This document shows positions 6,979 through 14,366 of a stretch of DNA of 15,240 nt, piece by piece. The translations under genes and the position numbers were made by a program. The DNA is taken from contig JAVVWR010000068.1 of NCBI GenBank assembly GCA_036652035.1, forward strand, positions 1 to 15,240, read 5' to 3'. A model generated the notes under the pieces. It had not been told where the DNA came from. It searched no databases and saw nothing but the letters and a program-made list of their open reading frames with translations. How positions within the stretch are numbered: position 1 is the first letter of the stretch; each line of letters begins with the position of its first letter. Source of the stretch: JAEZVV01 sp036652035. GTDB taxonomy: Bacteria > Pseudomonadota > Gammaproteobacteria > Burkholderiales > Burkholderiaceae_F.

Positions 6979-8379
6979 ATGTCCGATTCCGCTGCTTCCA
7001 AGGCCGCCGCCACACCCCACACCGGCTGGCTCGCCACTCTGCGCGTCTACGCGCGACCCGCCACGCTGCGGATGTTTTTCCTGGGTTTCTCGGCCGGCCT
7101 GCCGCTGCTGCTGGTGCTGGGAACGCTGTCGTTCTGGCTCAGAGAAGCCGGGATCGACCTCAAGACCATCGGCTTTCTCTCCTGGGTGGGTCTGGCCTAC
7201 GGCCTCAAGTGGCTATGGGCGCCGCTGGTCGATCGCTTGCCGCTGCCGCTGTTGACCCGCCTGCTGGGCCGGCGCCGCGGCTGGCTGGTCGCCACCCAAC
7301 TGGCCCTGGTCGGCGCGATCGCAGCCATGGCCTTCACCGATCCGCAGCTCGACCTCCAACGCCTGGCGTGGCTCGCCCTGCTCACGGCCTTTGCCTCCGC
7401 CACCCAGGACATCGCGCTCGATGCCTACCGCATCGAAAGCGCTCCGGTCGAAGAACAGGCCGCGCTCGCCGCGACCTACCAGACCGGCTACCGGCTGGCG
7501 ATGATCTGGGCCGGCGCCGGCTCGCTCGCGGTGGCCGCCAGCGTGGCTACCAGCAGCACGGCCTACGAGCACTGGCCATGGACGGTGGCCTATCTGACGA
7601 TGGCTGCGTCGATGAGCGTGGGCCTGATCACCGTGCTCTTGTCGCCCGAGCCGCAGCCGCGCACCCCGGCCGAAACGCTGGCCCGCGAGGCGGAGTTTGT
7701 AGCCAAGGTCGGCGCCTGCCGCCAGCGGCACCCGGCCTTGCCGCGGCTGCTCGCGCGCTTTGCGGTGTGGTTCTACGACGCCGCGGTCTGCCCCTTCCTC
7801 GATTTCTTCGTGCGTTATCACTGGCACGCGGTCGCGATCCTGGCGTTGATCGCCACCTACCGGATCTCGGACATCGTGATGGGGGTAATGGCCAATCCCT
7901 TCTACCGCGACCTCGGTTTTACCAAGGAAGAAGTGGCCGCGGTCTCGAAGGTCTATGGCGTGGCGATGACGCTCGCCGGCGCCTTCATTGGCGGGGTGGT
8001 GGCGCTGCGAATCGGGGTCTTGAAAACGCTGTTTCTCGGCGCCCTGCTCTCGTCGCTGACCAACCTGCTGTTCTCGGCCCTGGCGCTGCGCGGGCACGAC
8101 CTGGGCTTTCTGATCTTTACCGTCAGCGCCGACAACCTGGCTGCGGGTCTGGCGAGCGCCGCCTTTGTCGCCTATCTGTCGGGGCTGACCAACGTCGCGT
8201 ACTCGGCCACGCAATACGCGCTGTTCTCGTCGGTGATGCTGCTGCTGCCCAAGTTCCTCGCGGGTTTCTCGGGCCTGGCGGTGGAAGCGGTGGGTTATTC
8301 GAACTTCTTCATCGCCACCGCGAGCCTGGGCCTTCCTGTCCTGGTGCTGGTGCTGCTGGCCGCGCGCCGGCGTCCATGA
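6979..8379 (+). CDS. ampG: AmpG-family muropeptide permease (MFS)
   Basis: An inner-membrane major-facilitator permease, 466 residues, of the AmpG family, which imports GlcNAc-anhydroMurNAc peptides released from peptidoglycan for recycling and indirectly affects beta-lactamase induction. The N-terminal half is highly characteristic: FLGFSAGLPLLLVLGTLSFWL at 34-54, DLKTIGFLSWVGLAYGLKWLWAPLVDR at 60-86, GRRRGWLVATQLAL at 97-110 and ASATQDIALDAYR at 139-151. About 12 hydrophobic helices are present, with a charged central loop near residues 215-255. The start at 6979 gives MSDSAASKAA before the first helix; there is no good ribosome-binding site, and a TAGACT hexamer only 10 bp upstream leaves open a very short leader. 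The neighbouring protease and phospholipase genes share an envelope theme. Confidence 0.93.
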   Translation: MSDSAASKAAATPHTGWLATLRVYARPATLRMFFLGFSAGLPLLLVLGTLSFWLREAGIDLKTIGFLSWVGLAYGLKWLWAPLVDRLPLPLLTRLLGRRRGWLVATQLALVGAIAAMAFTDPQLDLQRLAWLALLTAFASATQDIALDAYRIESAPVEEQAALAATYQTGYRLAMIWAGAGSLAVAASVATSSTAYEHWPWTVAYLTMAASMSVGLITVLLSPEPQPRTPAETLAREAEFVAKVGACRQRHPALPRLLARFAVWFYDAAVCPFLDFFVRYHWHAVAILALIATYRISDIVMGVMANPFYRDLGFTKEEVAAVSKVYGVAMTLAGAFIGGVVALRIGVLKTLFLGALLSSLTNLLFSALALRGHDLGFLIFTVSADNLAAGLASAAFVAYLSGLTNVAYSATQYALFSSVMLLLPKFLAGFSGLAVEAVGYSNFFIATASLGLPVLVLVLLAARRRP

Positions 8380-8380
8380 C

Positions 8381-8402
8381 AGCCGGGCCCACGGGCCCGG
8401 CT
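8381..8402. terminator. Inverted repeat between convergent ampG and pldA
   Basis: AGCCGGGCCC (8381-8390) and GGGCCCGGCT (8393-8402) form a perfect 10-bp stem (9 bp with a realistic 4-base loop), one base after the ampG stop and 13 bp beyond the pldA stop. Its place between convergent genes suggests a bidirectional terminator. T-runs are missing on both sides, so efficiency is uncertain. Confidence 0.6.
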
Positions 8403-8415
8403 TGGCCTCATACGC

Positions 8416-9483
8416 TCAACGCCACTCGACCAGAGAAACGCCGATACCGACGCCGGTGTTGCGGAAGTTGTAGTTCTGCAGGGTCTCACCCCAGCCGTAG
8501 AAGCCCTGGACGTAGCCGTGCAGATTGCCGTAAAGCGGGAACGCCCATTCGGCCTGGACGAAGGACCGGTTGGGGGTGGTCTCGTGATTGAACTTCAGGT
8601 TGTTGCGCAGGGTGGCCGAGAGCACGTTCCGGCCTAGGGGATAGACCGCACGCACTTCCATCCGGCCGGTGTAATCGGTGATGTCGGGGTTGTTGTCGCT
8701 GGGCAGCGTTTCCTTGAAGCGCCACCAGGGCTTGATCGTCAGAGACAGATCCCCCGAAGTGAAGCCGAACATCGCATAAGCCCGATTCCACGAACGCGAC
8801 AGCGGGTTGGTCTGACCGTTGGACTGGTGCACCAGTCCAAGATTGACCATGCGCCACTGGAACCAGTCGGGACCGATCTTGAGCGGGATGGTGAGCCAGG
8901 TTTCAGGCTGGTAATCGGTTTCGGTAAAGGGCGAGGAATCGGTGTTGTCGTAGGCCTGCCAGAACGCCCGCTGGGTATAGGCCGCCCACAGATCGGCGTT
9001 GCTGCCGAGGATGTCCTGCCAGACCTTGGTCTTCAACGAGAGCTGGAACTTGATCTCGGTGTGGCCGTAAGTCGCGCCGATCGGCGTGGGCGAGCAATTG
9101 ATCGGGTTGCTCGAGCAGGGCTGGCGGTTGATGTCCCGGCGCCAGTAAGCCGGAAGCACATAGACCGGCTCATAGGGCTTGATCTTGAACACGCCATCCT
9201 TGGTCTCGGGGTCGAGCTCCCAGCGCTCGGCGAAGGTCTGCGGCTTGTCGCTGTTTACGTCCTCGAACGGACGGCGGGAGTCGGCCTTGGCGGGTGCGTC
9301 AGCAGCCGGCGCGGCCGCGGTGGCCGGCGCTGCAACCACACCCAGGCTGCGGCCCATGGCAGCGTCGTAACAGGCCAGTCGCGCGCCGTCGTCGGCAATC
9401 GAGCGGCAGTCAGCGGGTTCGGCAGAGGTGGCGGGGAGTGACCACGCTGCGGCCAGCGCCGCCGCAATCGGAGCGAATCTCAT
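8416..9483 (-). CDS. pldA: Outer-membrane phospholipase A (OMPLA family)
   Basis: A 355-residue, calcium-dependent outer-membrane beta-barrel that hydrolyses acyl chains of phospholipids when lipid asymmetry is lost. The catalytic block VHQSNGQTNPLSRSWNRAYA at residues 218-237 gives H219 and S221, with N233 as the third triad member. Residues 1-21 are a signal peptide. Residues 22-45 (ADCRSIADDGARLACYDAAMG) form a short Cys-pair motif seen in several betaproteobacterial phospholipase A proteins. An Ala/Pro-rich linker follows at 50-68, and the barrel spans about 97-355, ending in the aromatic-rich VSLVEWR usual for outer-membrane proteins. A GGAG sequence lies 9 bases before the ATG. It is the distal gene after the metX-metW-UPF0149 run, 136 bp from its upstream neighbour, so it may have its own promoter. 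Confidence 0.95.
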   Translation of the reverse strand: MRFAPIAAALAAAWSLPATSAEPADCRSIADDGARLACYDAAMGRSLGVVAAPATAAAPAADAPAKADSRRPFEDVNSDKPQTFAERWELDPETKDGVFKIKPYEPVYVLPAYWRRDINRQPCSSNPINCSPTPIGATYGHTEIKFQLSLKTKVWQDILGSNADLWAAYTQRAFWQAYDNTDSSPFTETDYQPETWLTIPLKIGPDWFQWRMVNLGLVHQSNGQTNPLSRSWNRAYAMFGFTSGDLSLTIKPWWRFKETLPSDNNPDITDYTGRMEVRAVYPLGRNVLSATLRNNLKFNHETTPNRSFVQAEWAFPLYGNLHGYVQGFYGWGETLQNYNFRNTGVGIGVSLVEWR

Positions 9484-9582
9484 CGGACAGGACTCCAGCA
9501 GAGCGAAGTCCCGAGCCTAGCCGCAGCGTCCCGCCGACGACGAGGCCGGCGGCGCAACAACTCGAAGCCGGCCACCCCAATT

Positions 9583-9615
9583 GGCGCCCGGCTGAGCGGC
9601 GATAAAGCCGGCGCC
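9583..9615 (-). terminator. Imperfect hairpin after the UPF0149 gene
   Basis: On the minus strand GGCGCCGGCT pairs with AGCCGGGCGCC with one bulged G, around a 12-base loop, a few bases after the stop codon at 9620. The following sequence is AATTGG without a T-run. It may attenuate transcription into pldA but is not a strong intrinsic terminator. Confidence 0.4.
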
Positions 9616-9619
9616 GCGC

Positions 9620-10330
9620 TCAGGGCCGGCGCGGACCGCGCTTGGGCTTGCTGCCGCTCGGGCCGGGGCGACTCGCGCCGGCATTGGGTTTGGGCTTGGC
9701 GGCCTTGATCGTCAGGCCGCGAGTGATCGCGGCGATCTCGGCCACGCACGTGCCCAGGTCTTCGATCGCCTTGTCGAGGTTGGCGAGCGGCGCTTCGACG
9801 TCAAGTTCGTAACGGGTGTCGCGCAGGTCGCCGAGCGATTCTTCGGGCAGGTGACGCAGGATGCCGATCAGCGCGGCGGCAAGCTCTTCGTTGTCGCTGT
9901 CGAGCAGGCCGGGCCAGCGCTGCGCCGCGTCGAGAAAGCCGAGCGCGAACGGTTCGAGCGCCGCCACCCCGGCGATGCCACCCAGCGGCCGGCCGCGTTC
10001 GTCTTCCAGTTCAAAGACGATCGGGTCGATCGGGTTGCGCGCCACCAGCGTGGCGTCGAGGTCGCGGTAACGGCGCAAGACCAGGTCGGGCAGCTCGGCC
10101 AGATCGCCCTCCCCCTCGGGCACCGCCTCGGGGCGGCCTTCGGCGTCGAACACCAGCGGCAGCCAGGCGCTCATCGGCGGCTCTTCGGGCAGCAGCAGAA
10201 TGGCGGCGAGAAAGCCGTCGAGCGTGGCGGCGTCCATCGGCTCGAAGGGTTCGGGGATGGCGGCGAGCAGCTCGTCGAGCTCGCCGAGCTCGGCCGCTGA
10301 CATCGGGCGGGAATGGCGTTCGGATTTCAT
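9620..10330 (-). CDS. UPF0149 (YecA/YgfB-like) family protein
   Basis: A 236-residue cytoplasmic protein. Residues 32-50 (MDAATLDGFLAAILLLPEE) match the N-terminal hallmark of UPF0149/YecA proteins, and 127-142 (PFALGFLDAAQRWPGL) matches the second conserved helix. The central part is acidic. The C-terminal 30 residues (207-236) are a Lys/Arg/Pro-rich tail where some YecA-type proteins carry a zinc-binding SEC-C motif; no cysteines are seen there. The family's molecular function is not settled. ATG 10330 is used; ATG 10303 (MSAAELGEL) is a reasonable alternative, since neither has a strong ribosome-binding site. It follows metW by 49 bp on the same strand and is probably co-transcribed. Confidence 0.82.
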   Translation of the reverse strand: MKSERHSRPMSAAELGELDELLAAIPEPFEPMDAATLDGFLAAILLLPEEPPMSAWLPLVFDAEGRPEAVPEGEGDLAELPDLVLRRYRDLDATLVARNPIDPIVFELEDERGRPLGGIAGVAALEPFALGFLDAAQRWPGLLDSDNEELAAALIGILRHLPEESLGDLRDTRYELDVEAPLANLDKAIEDLGTCVAEIAAITRGLTIKAAKPKPNAGASRPGPSGSKPKRGPRRP

Positions 10331-10379
10331 GACCGCGATTGTCGGCGTTTTGCCGCCCGCACGCATACCGGCACTGCCC

Positions 10380-10964
10380 CTAACGCCGCTCGAAGCGGTA
10401 GAGCGCCAGGGTGGCGCGCAAAGCCGGAGCAAAGCGCACCGGCCGCCCACCGGCCAGAACCACCCGGTCTGTCACCCGCAGCCCCACGCGCGCGGCCAGG
10501 ATTTCGAAATCCTTGAGCGTGCAGAGGTGGATGTTGGGCGTGTCGTACCACTGGTAGGGAATGTCGGGCGTGACCGGCATCCGGCCCGCGAGCAGCGCCA
10601 GCGGGTGCTTCCAGTAGCCAAAGTTGGGAAAGCTCACGATTCCCTGCCGCGCCACCCGCGCCATCTCGGTCAGGATCGACTCGGCGTCGAGCATTGCCTG
10701 CAGCGTCTGGCTCAGCACCACGGTGTCGAACATATCGTCGCGGAACAGGCGCAGACCGGCGTCGAGGTTCTGCTGCACCACGTTGACGCCGGCGGCCACG
10801 CACTGGGCGACCTGGGTGTCGTCAAACTCGACGCCGTAGCCGTGGCAGCGCTTGTCGTCGCGCAGATGAGCGAGCAGGGCGCCGTCGCCGCAGCCAAGGT
10901 CGAGCACGCGGGAATCGGGCGCGATCCAGTCGGAGATCAGTTGGAGGTCGGTGCGAAGACTCAT
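10380..10964 (-). CDS. metW: Methionine biosynthesis protein MetW
   Basis: A 194-residue class I methyltransferase-fold protein that works with MetX in homoserine acylation for methionine synthesis. Some studies treat MetW as needed for MetX activity; the exact chemistry is family knowledge, not visible here. The nucleotide-binding motif VLDLGCGDG is at residues 20-28. Later blocks typical of MetW are FPNFGYWKHP at 112-121 and PVTPDIPYQWYDTPNIHLCTLKDFE from 130. The ATG overlaps the metX stop codon in an ATGA (10961-10964), and a consensus AAGGAG site (10973-10978) lies 8 bases upstream inside metX, so the two are translationally coupled. Expression should follow the SAM-II riboswitch ahead of metX. 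Confidence 0.95.
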   Translation of the reverse strand: MSLRTDLQLISDWIAPDSRVLDLGCGDGALLAHLRDDKRCHGYGVEFDDTQVAQCVAAGVNVVQQNLDAGLRLFRDDMFDTVVLSQTLQAMLDAESILTEMARVARQGIVSFPNFGYWKHPLALLAGRMPVTPDIPYQWYDTPNIHLCTLKDFEILAARVGLRVTDRVVLAGGRPVRFAPALRATLALYRFERR

Positions 10965-12112
10965 GCCGACAACTCCTTGGCAATGTTGTTGAAGTAGTTG
11001 CGCATCACCGAGTGATAGCGCGGATCTTCGAGCAGGAAGGCGTCGTGGCCGTGCGGCGCGTCGATCTCGGCGTAGGCCAGATCGCGGCCGTTGGCCATCA
11101 AGGCCTCGACCATCTCGCGGCTGCGGGTGGGGTCAAAGCGCCAGTCGGTCGCAAAGCTCGCGAGCAGGAACTTGGCGCTGGCGGGCGCAAGCGCCGCGGC
11201 CAGGTCGCCGCCGTGGGAGCGCGCGGGGTCGAAGTAGTCGAGCGCGCGGGTGATCAGCAGATAGGTGTTGGCGTCGAAGTAACCGCTGAACTTGTCGCCC
11301 TGGTAGCGCAGATAGCTCTCGACCTCGAACTCGACTTCATAGTTGAAGCCCCAGTCCTCGTGGCCTTCGGAGCCGCGCCGCGCACGGCCGAACTTCTTGG
11401 CCATGTCTTCGCCCGACAGATAGGTGATGTGGCCGATCATGCGTGCCACGGTCAGGCCGCGCTTGGGCACCACGCCGTGGGCGTAGAAGTTGCCGTCGTG
11501 GAAGTCGGGGTCGGTGCGGATCGCGGTGCGGGCCACTTCGTTAAATGCGATGTTCTGCGCGCTGAGTTTCGGCGCGCTGGCGATCACGACGCAGTGGTTC
11601 AGGCGCCCGGGGTAGCGGATGCTCCAGGAGAGCGCCTGCATGCCGCCCAAGGAGCCGCCCACCACGGCGGCAAAGCGCTCGATGCCCAGCGCATCGGCCA
11701 CGCGCGCCTGAGCATCGACCCAGTCTTCGACCGTCACCAGCGGAAAGCGCGCACCCCACGGCGCACCGGTGGCGGGGTCGATCGACATCGGCCCGGTCGA
11801 GCCGAAACACGAGCCCAGGTTGTTGATGCCGATGACGAAGAAGCGGTTGGTATCGACCGGCTTGCCCGGGCCGATCATGTTGTCCCACCAGCCCAGCTCG
11901 CCGGTCTCGGCATCGACCCCGGCCACATGGTGAGAGGCGTTGAGCGCATGGCAGATCAGCACCGCGTTGTCGCGGGCGGCGTTCAACTGGCCATACGTTT
12001 CGATCTTCAGCTCGTACGGGCCGAAGGCGCTGCCCGCGGCAAGCGGCAAGGGCGTCTCGAAGCGCAGCGTCTGCGGCGAAACGATCCCGATGGAACCCGG
12101 CTTGGAATTCAT
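10961..12112 (-). CDS. metX: Homoserine O-acyltransferase MetX (likely O-succinyltransferase)
   Basis: Acylates homoserine in the first committed step of methionine synthesis. It has 383 residues and an alpha/beta-hydrolase fold. The nucleophile elbow GGSLGGMQAL contains S154; D323 (ATDWRF) and H356 (HGHDAFL) complete the triad. HALNASHHVAG at 55-65 and NNLGSCFGSTGP at 97-108 are typical. Proteobacterial MetX proteins paired with MetW are generally assigned as succinyltransferases (MetXS); the acyl donor cannot be proved from sequence by eye. ATG 12112 is chosen over 12163, because the upstream extension reads through the terminator hairpin. Upstream lie a promoter, a SAM-II aptamer and an intrinsic terminator, so methionine-pathway feedback by SAM is expected. 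Confidence 0.96.
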   Translation of the reverse strand: MNSKPGSIGIVSPQTLRFETPLPLAAGSAFGPYELKIETYGQLNAARDNAVLICHALNASHHVAGVDAETGELGWWDNMIGPGKPVDTNRFFVIGINNLGSCFGSTGPMSIDPATGAPWGARFPLVTVEDWVDAQARVADALGIERFAAVVGGSLGGMQALSWSIRYPGRLNHCVVIASAPKLSAQNIAFNEVARTAIRTDPDFHDGNFYAHGVVPKRGLTVARMIGHITYLSGEDMAKKFGRARRGSEGHEDWGFNYEVEFEVESYLRYQGDKFSGYFDANTYLLITRALDYFDPARSHGGDLAAALAPASAKFLLASFATDWRFDPTRSREMVEALMANGRDLAYAEIDAPHGHDAFLLEDPRYHSVMRNYFNNIAKELSA

Positions 12113-12126
12113 CACATCCCGACAAC

Positions 12127-12159
12127 AAAAAACCCGACACGGCGGCGCCGGGTCGGGTT
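12127..12159 (-). terminator. Leader terminator between SAM-II aptamer and metX
   Basis: Read on the minus strand, AACCCGAC (from 12159) pairs perfectly with GTCGGGTT around a GC-rich 13-base loop and is followed by TTTTTT (12132-12127, overlapping the end of the stem) and TGTT. It lies 15-47 bp before the metX ATG and after the aptamer, in the position of a riboswitch expression platform. It could also end read-through from ptsI. Confidence 0.85.
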
Positions 12160-12165
12160 GCATGG

Positions 12166-12182
12166 CCGTGGACGAACCACGG
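12166..12182 (-). other. Small hairpin between aptamer and terminator
   Basis: CCGTGG and CCACGG form a perfect 6-bp stem with a 5-base loop in the metX leader. It sits between the aptamer's 3' end and the leader terminator. It may help switch between alternative folds or simply act as a spacer; no function can be read directly. Confidence 0.5.
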
Positions 12183-12250
12183 GACCCTTTAGCGGCATTT
12201 TGGGGTTGTCCCCCGCGCCCGCAAGCTGGTCGGCAAATCGGCGCAAGACC
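12181..12250 (-). promoter_or_regulatory. SAM-II riboswitch aptamer upstream of metX
   Basis: On the minus strand the leader follows the SAM-II (metA/metX) pattern in order. P1 pairs GCGCC (12244-12240) with GGCGC (12219-12215). GATTT (12239-12235) opens the loop, and CTTGC ends it (12225-12221). L3 carries an extra GGGG-ACAA-CCCC hairpin (12213-12202) and then AAAA. The closing strand ATGCCGCTAAAGGG (12198-12185) can form the P2 pseudoknot with the loop, AGC with GCT and GC with GC. The motifs GATTT, TTGC and GCTAAA align with SAM-II examples I recall. SAM binding would lower metX-metW expression. Confidence is limited because no covariance model was run. Confidence 0.82.
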
Positions 12251-12254
12251 AAAA

Positions 12255-12282
12255 GGTATCTGCCCGCGGGCGGCGCTGTCAA
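12255..12282 (-). promoter_or_regulatory. Sigma-70-type promoter for metX leader
   Basis: On the minus strand a perfect -35 box TTGACA (12282-12277) is followed after 16 bp by GATACC (12260-12255), a weak -10 box. The -35 box overlaps the ptsI stop codon. The predicted transcription start, about 12248, coincides with the first bases of the SAM-II P1 stem, which supports both calls. Confidence 0.65.
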
Positions 12283-14078
12283 ACCGCGACCGGGCGTTCG
12301 CTCGAGCGCTCGATCAGGCGGCGCACTTCGGCCGCGTCCCAGGTCCGCATCACGCGGCCGGCGAAGCGGCGCGAATCGGCCACCGACAATTCCATGATGC
12401 GTTCCTTGACCGCCGGGATCTGCGCCGGGTGCATCGAGAACTGCGTAAGCCCCATGCCCAGCAGCAGCGGCGCCACCGACAGTTCGCCCGCCAGCTCGCC
12501 GCACACCGACACCGGCACCTGCGCCCGGGTGCCGGACTTGATGGTGTTGTTGATCAGCCGCAGCACCGCCGGGTGCAGGTGGTCGTACAGATGGGCGACG
12601 CTGCTGTCGGCACGGTCGATCGCGAGCGTGTACTGGATCAGATCGTTGGTGCCAATCGACAGGAACTTGAGGCGTTTGACGAAAGCCGGCAAGGACAGGG
12701 CGGCGGCGGGCACTTCGACCATGCCGCCCACCGGAACCAGCGCGTCGTACTTGAGCTTGCGCTCCTTGAGATCGGCCTGAGCGCGGGCGATGAAGCTCAT
12801 GGCCTGCTCGATCTCGTGCACATGCGCGAGCATCGGGAGCAGGATTTTGACGCTGCCCACGCTCGAGGCGCGCAGGATCGCGCGCAGCTGCGTGAGAAAC
12901 AGCTCGGGGTATTGCAGGCAGTAGCGGATCGCGCGCAGGCCGAGCGCGGGATTCGATTCCGCGCTCGGCTCGCCGGCGTCGATTCCAAGCCCGGCGCGCG
13001 CTTCGCGCGTGAGCACCTTGTCGGCGCCGATGTCGAGCGTGCGGATCACCACCGGCTTGCCTTTCATGGCGCGCGCGACGCGGGCGTAAGCCTCGAACTG
13101 CTCGTCCTCGCTCGGCAGGTCGTTGCGGTTCATGAACAGGAATTCGGAGCGAAACAGGCCAATGCCATCGGCGCCGGCCTCGAGTGCGTCACGAGCGTCC
13201 TCGGGCAGTTCGATGTTGGCGAGCAGATCGATGGCCACTCCGTCAGTGGTGCGGGCGATCTTGCCCTTGAGTTTTTTCAGCCGGGTGCGGGTCTCGGCCT
13301 CGCCGCGCAAACGGCGCCGGAACCCACTGAGCGCCTCGGCGCTGGGCGCCACGATCAGCTCGCCGGCATCGGCGTCGATCACCACCTCGTCGCCTTCGTT
13401 GACGCCATCGCGCACGCCAGCCACGCCGACCAGCGCCGGCAGACCGAGCGAGCGCGCCAGAATCGCGGTGTGCGAGGTCGGACCGCCAAGCTCGGTGACC
13501 AGGCCAGCCAGAAGAATGTCAGGCCGGTCCTTCAAATGCAGGATATCGGCGGGCGCGAGCTCGTGGGCGATCAAGACCAGCTTCTCGCCCGCGTGGCGCG
13601 CCTTGACCGAGTGCGCGGCCGGACGCGCACCGGCCAGACGCCGCAAGACACGCTCGACCACCTGGCGAATGTCGGTCGAGCGCTCGCGCAGGTAATCGTC
13701 TTCGATCGCCTCGAACGCGCGGCACACGTCTTCCAGCTGGATCGTGAGCGCCCATTCGGCGTTGATCAGGCGGGTGCTGATCAGCTCGCGCGGGCCTTGA
13801 GTCAGGGTCTCGTCATCGAGGATCAGCCGATGCAGCTCAAGAAAAGCCGCCACTTCGCCCGGGGCGTCGGCATCGATCCCGGCGGTGAGCGACTCGAGCT
13901 CTTCCCTCACTTCGGCAAACGCCGTGGTCAGGCGAGCGATCTCGCGCAGCACATCGGCGCTCTCGATCTGGAACTGCCGCACCTCGAGCTCGGATGGCGC
14001 AAGCAAATGGGCGCGACCGATCGCCACGCCCCGCGACACCGCAATGCCTGCCAGACCTCTGCCCACCGCCTCACTCAT
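12279..14078 (-). CDS. ptsI: Phosphoenolpyruvate-protein phosphotransferase, Enzyme I
   Basis: Transfers phosphate from PEP to HPr, the first step of the PTS phosphorelay. At 599 residues it is full length. An N-terminal HPr-binding domain covers about 1-140. The phosphohistidine signature GGPTSHTAILARS is at 198-210 with H203. The PEP-binding TIM barrel carries GIGLFRSEFLFM at 306-317, VIRTLDIGADK at 344-354, GGMVEVPAAAL at 451-461, GTNDLIQYTLAIDRAD at 476-491, and the proton-donor cysteine C526 in VCGELAG. GGCAGGC precedes the ATG. It lies 18 bp after ptsH in a three-gene operon and its stop codon overlaps the metX promoter. No sugar EIIB/EIIC is present, so the relay is probably regulatory here. 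Confidence 0.97.
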   Translation of the reverse strand: MSEAVGRGLAGIAVSRGVAIGRAHLLAPSELEVRQFQIESADVLREIARLTTAFAEVREELESLTAGIDADAPGEVAAFLELHRLILDDETLTQGPRELISTRLINAEWALTIQLEDVCRAFEAIEDDYLRERSTDIRQVVERVLRRLAGARPAAHSVKARHAGEKLVLIAHELAPADILHLKDRPDILLAGLVTELGGPTSHTAILARSLGLPALVGVAGVRDGVNEGDEVVIDADAGELIVAPSAEALSGFRRRLRGEAETRTRLKKLKGKIARTTDGVAIDLLANIELPEDARDALEAGADGIGLFRSEFLFMNRNDLPSEDEQFEAYARVARAMKGKPVVIRTLDIGADKVLTREARAGLGIDAGEPSAESNPALGLRAIRYCLQYPELFLTQLRAILRASSVGSVKILLPMLAHVHEIEQAMSFIARAQADLKERKLKYDALVPVGGMVEVPAAALSLPAFVKRLKFLSIGTNDLIQYTLAIDRADSSVAHLYDHLHPAVLRLINNTIKSGTRAQVPVSVCGELAGELSVAPLLLGMGLTQFSMHPAQIPAVKERIMELSVADSRRFAGRVMRTWDAAEVRRLIERSSERPVAV

Positions 14079-14096
14079 GCCTGCCCTTTCCGAGAA

Positions 14097-14366
14097 CTAT
14101 TTGCCTTCGCCAAAGCCCGAGGCGATCAATTCGCCCAGCGCCGCCACGGCGTCGGCCTCATCCGCGCCCGCGGCGTCGATCGTGACCACCGCGCCACAAC
14201 CGGCCGCCAACATCATGACGCCCATGATCGACTTGGCGTTGACTCGGCGTATTCCCTTGGCGATGTGAATGTCGGCGGCGAAACGGCTGGCGACCTGGGT
14301 GAGCTGAGCCGACGGCCGTGCATGCAGGCCAAGCTTATTGCTGATGGTGAAGTCTTTGCTGATCAT
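14097..14366 (-). CDS. ptsH: Phosphocarrier protein HPr
   Basis: An 89-residue cytoplasmic phosphocarrier between EI and EIIA. The active histidine is H15 in KLGLHARPSA (residues 11-20). S46 in NAKSIMGVMML matches the regulatory serine phosphorylated by HPr kinase, found in many betaproteobacteria; the kinase gene is not in this window. The start ATG at 14366 overlaps the EIIA stop codon in an ATGA, with AAGG a few bases upstream, so translation is probably coupled. The C-terminal half (GAVVTIDAAGADEADAVAALGELI) is typical of the HPr fold. Confidence 0.96.
   Translation of the reverse strand: MISKDFTISNKLGLHARPSAQLTQVASRFAADIHIAKGIRRVNAKSIMGVMMLAAGCGAVVTIDAAGADEADAVAALGELIASGFGEGK

Noticed and set aside
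7209..8591. Plus-strand open frame of 460 codons overlapping ampG
   Set aside because: A +2 frame shadow of ampG; the translation is Arg/Gly/Ala-rich without family features, and it runs into the antisense of pldA.
12261..12272. GCCCGCGGGC palindrome as a ptsI terminator
   Set aside because: It has no loop and no T-run and lies in the spacer between the -35 and -10 boxes of the metX promoter.
11012..12397. Plus-strand open frame of 461 codons
   Set aside because: Antisense to metX and crosses the riboswitch and terminator; no motif seen.
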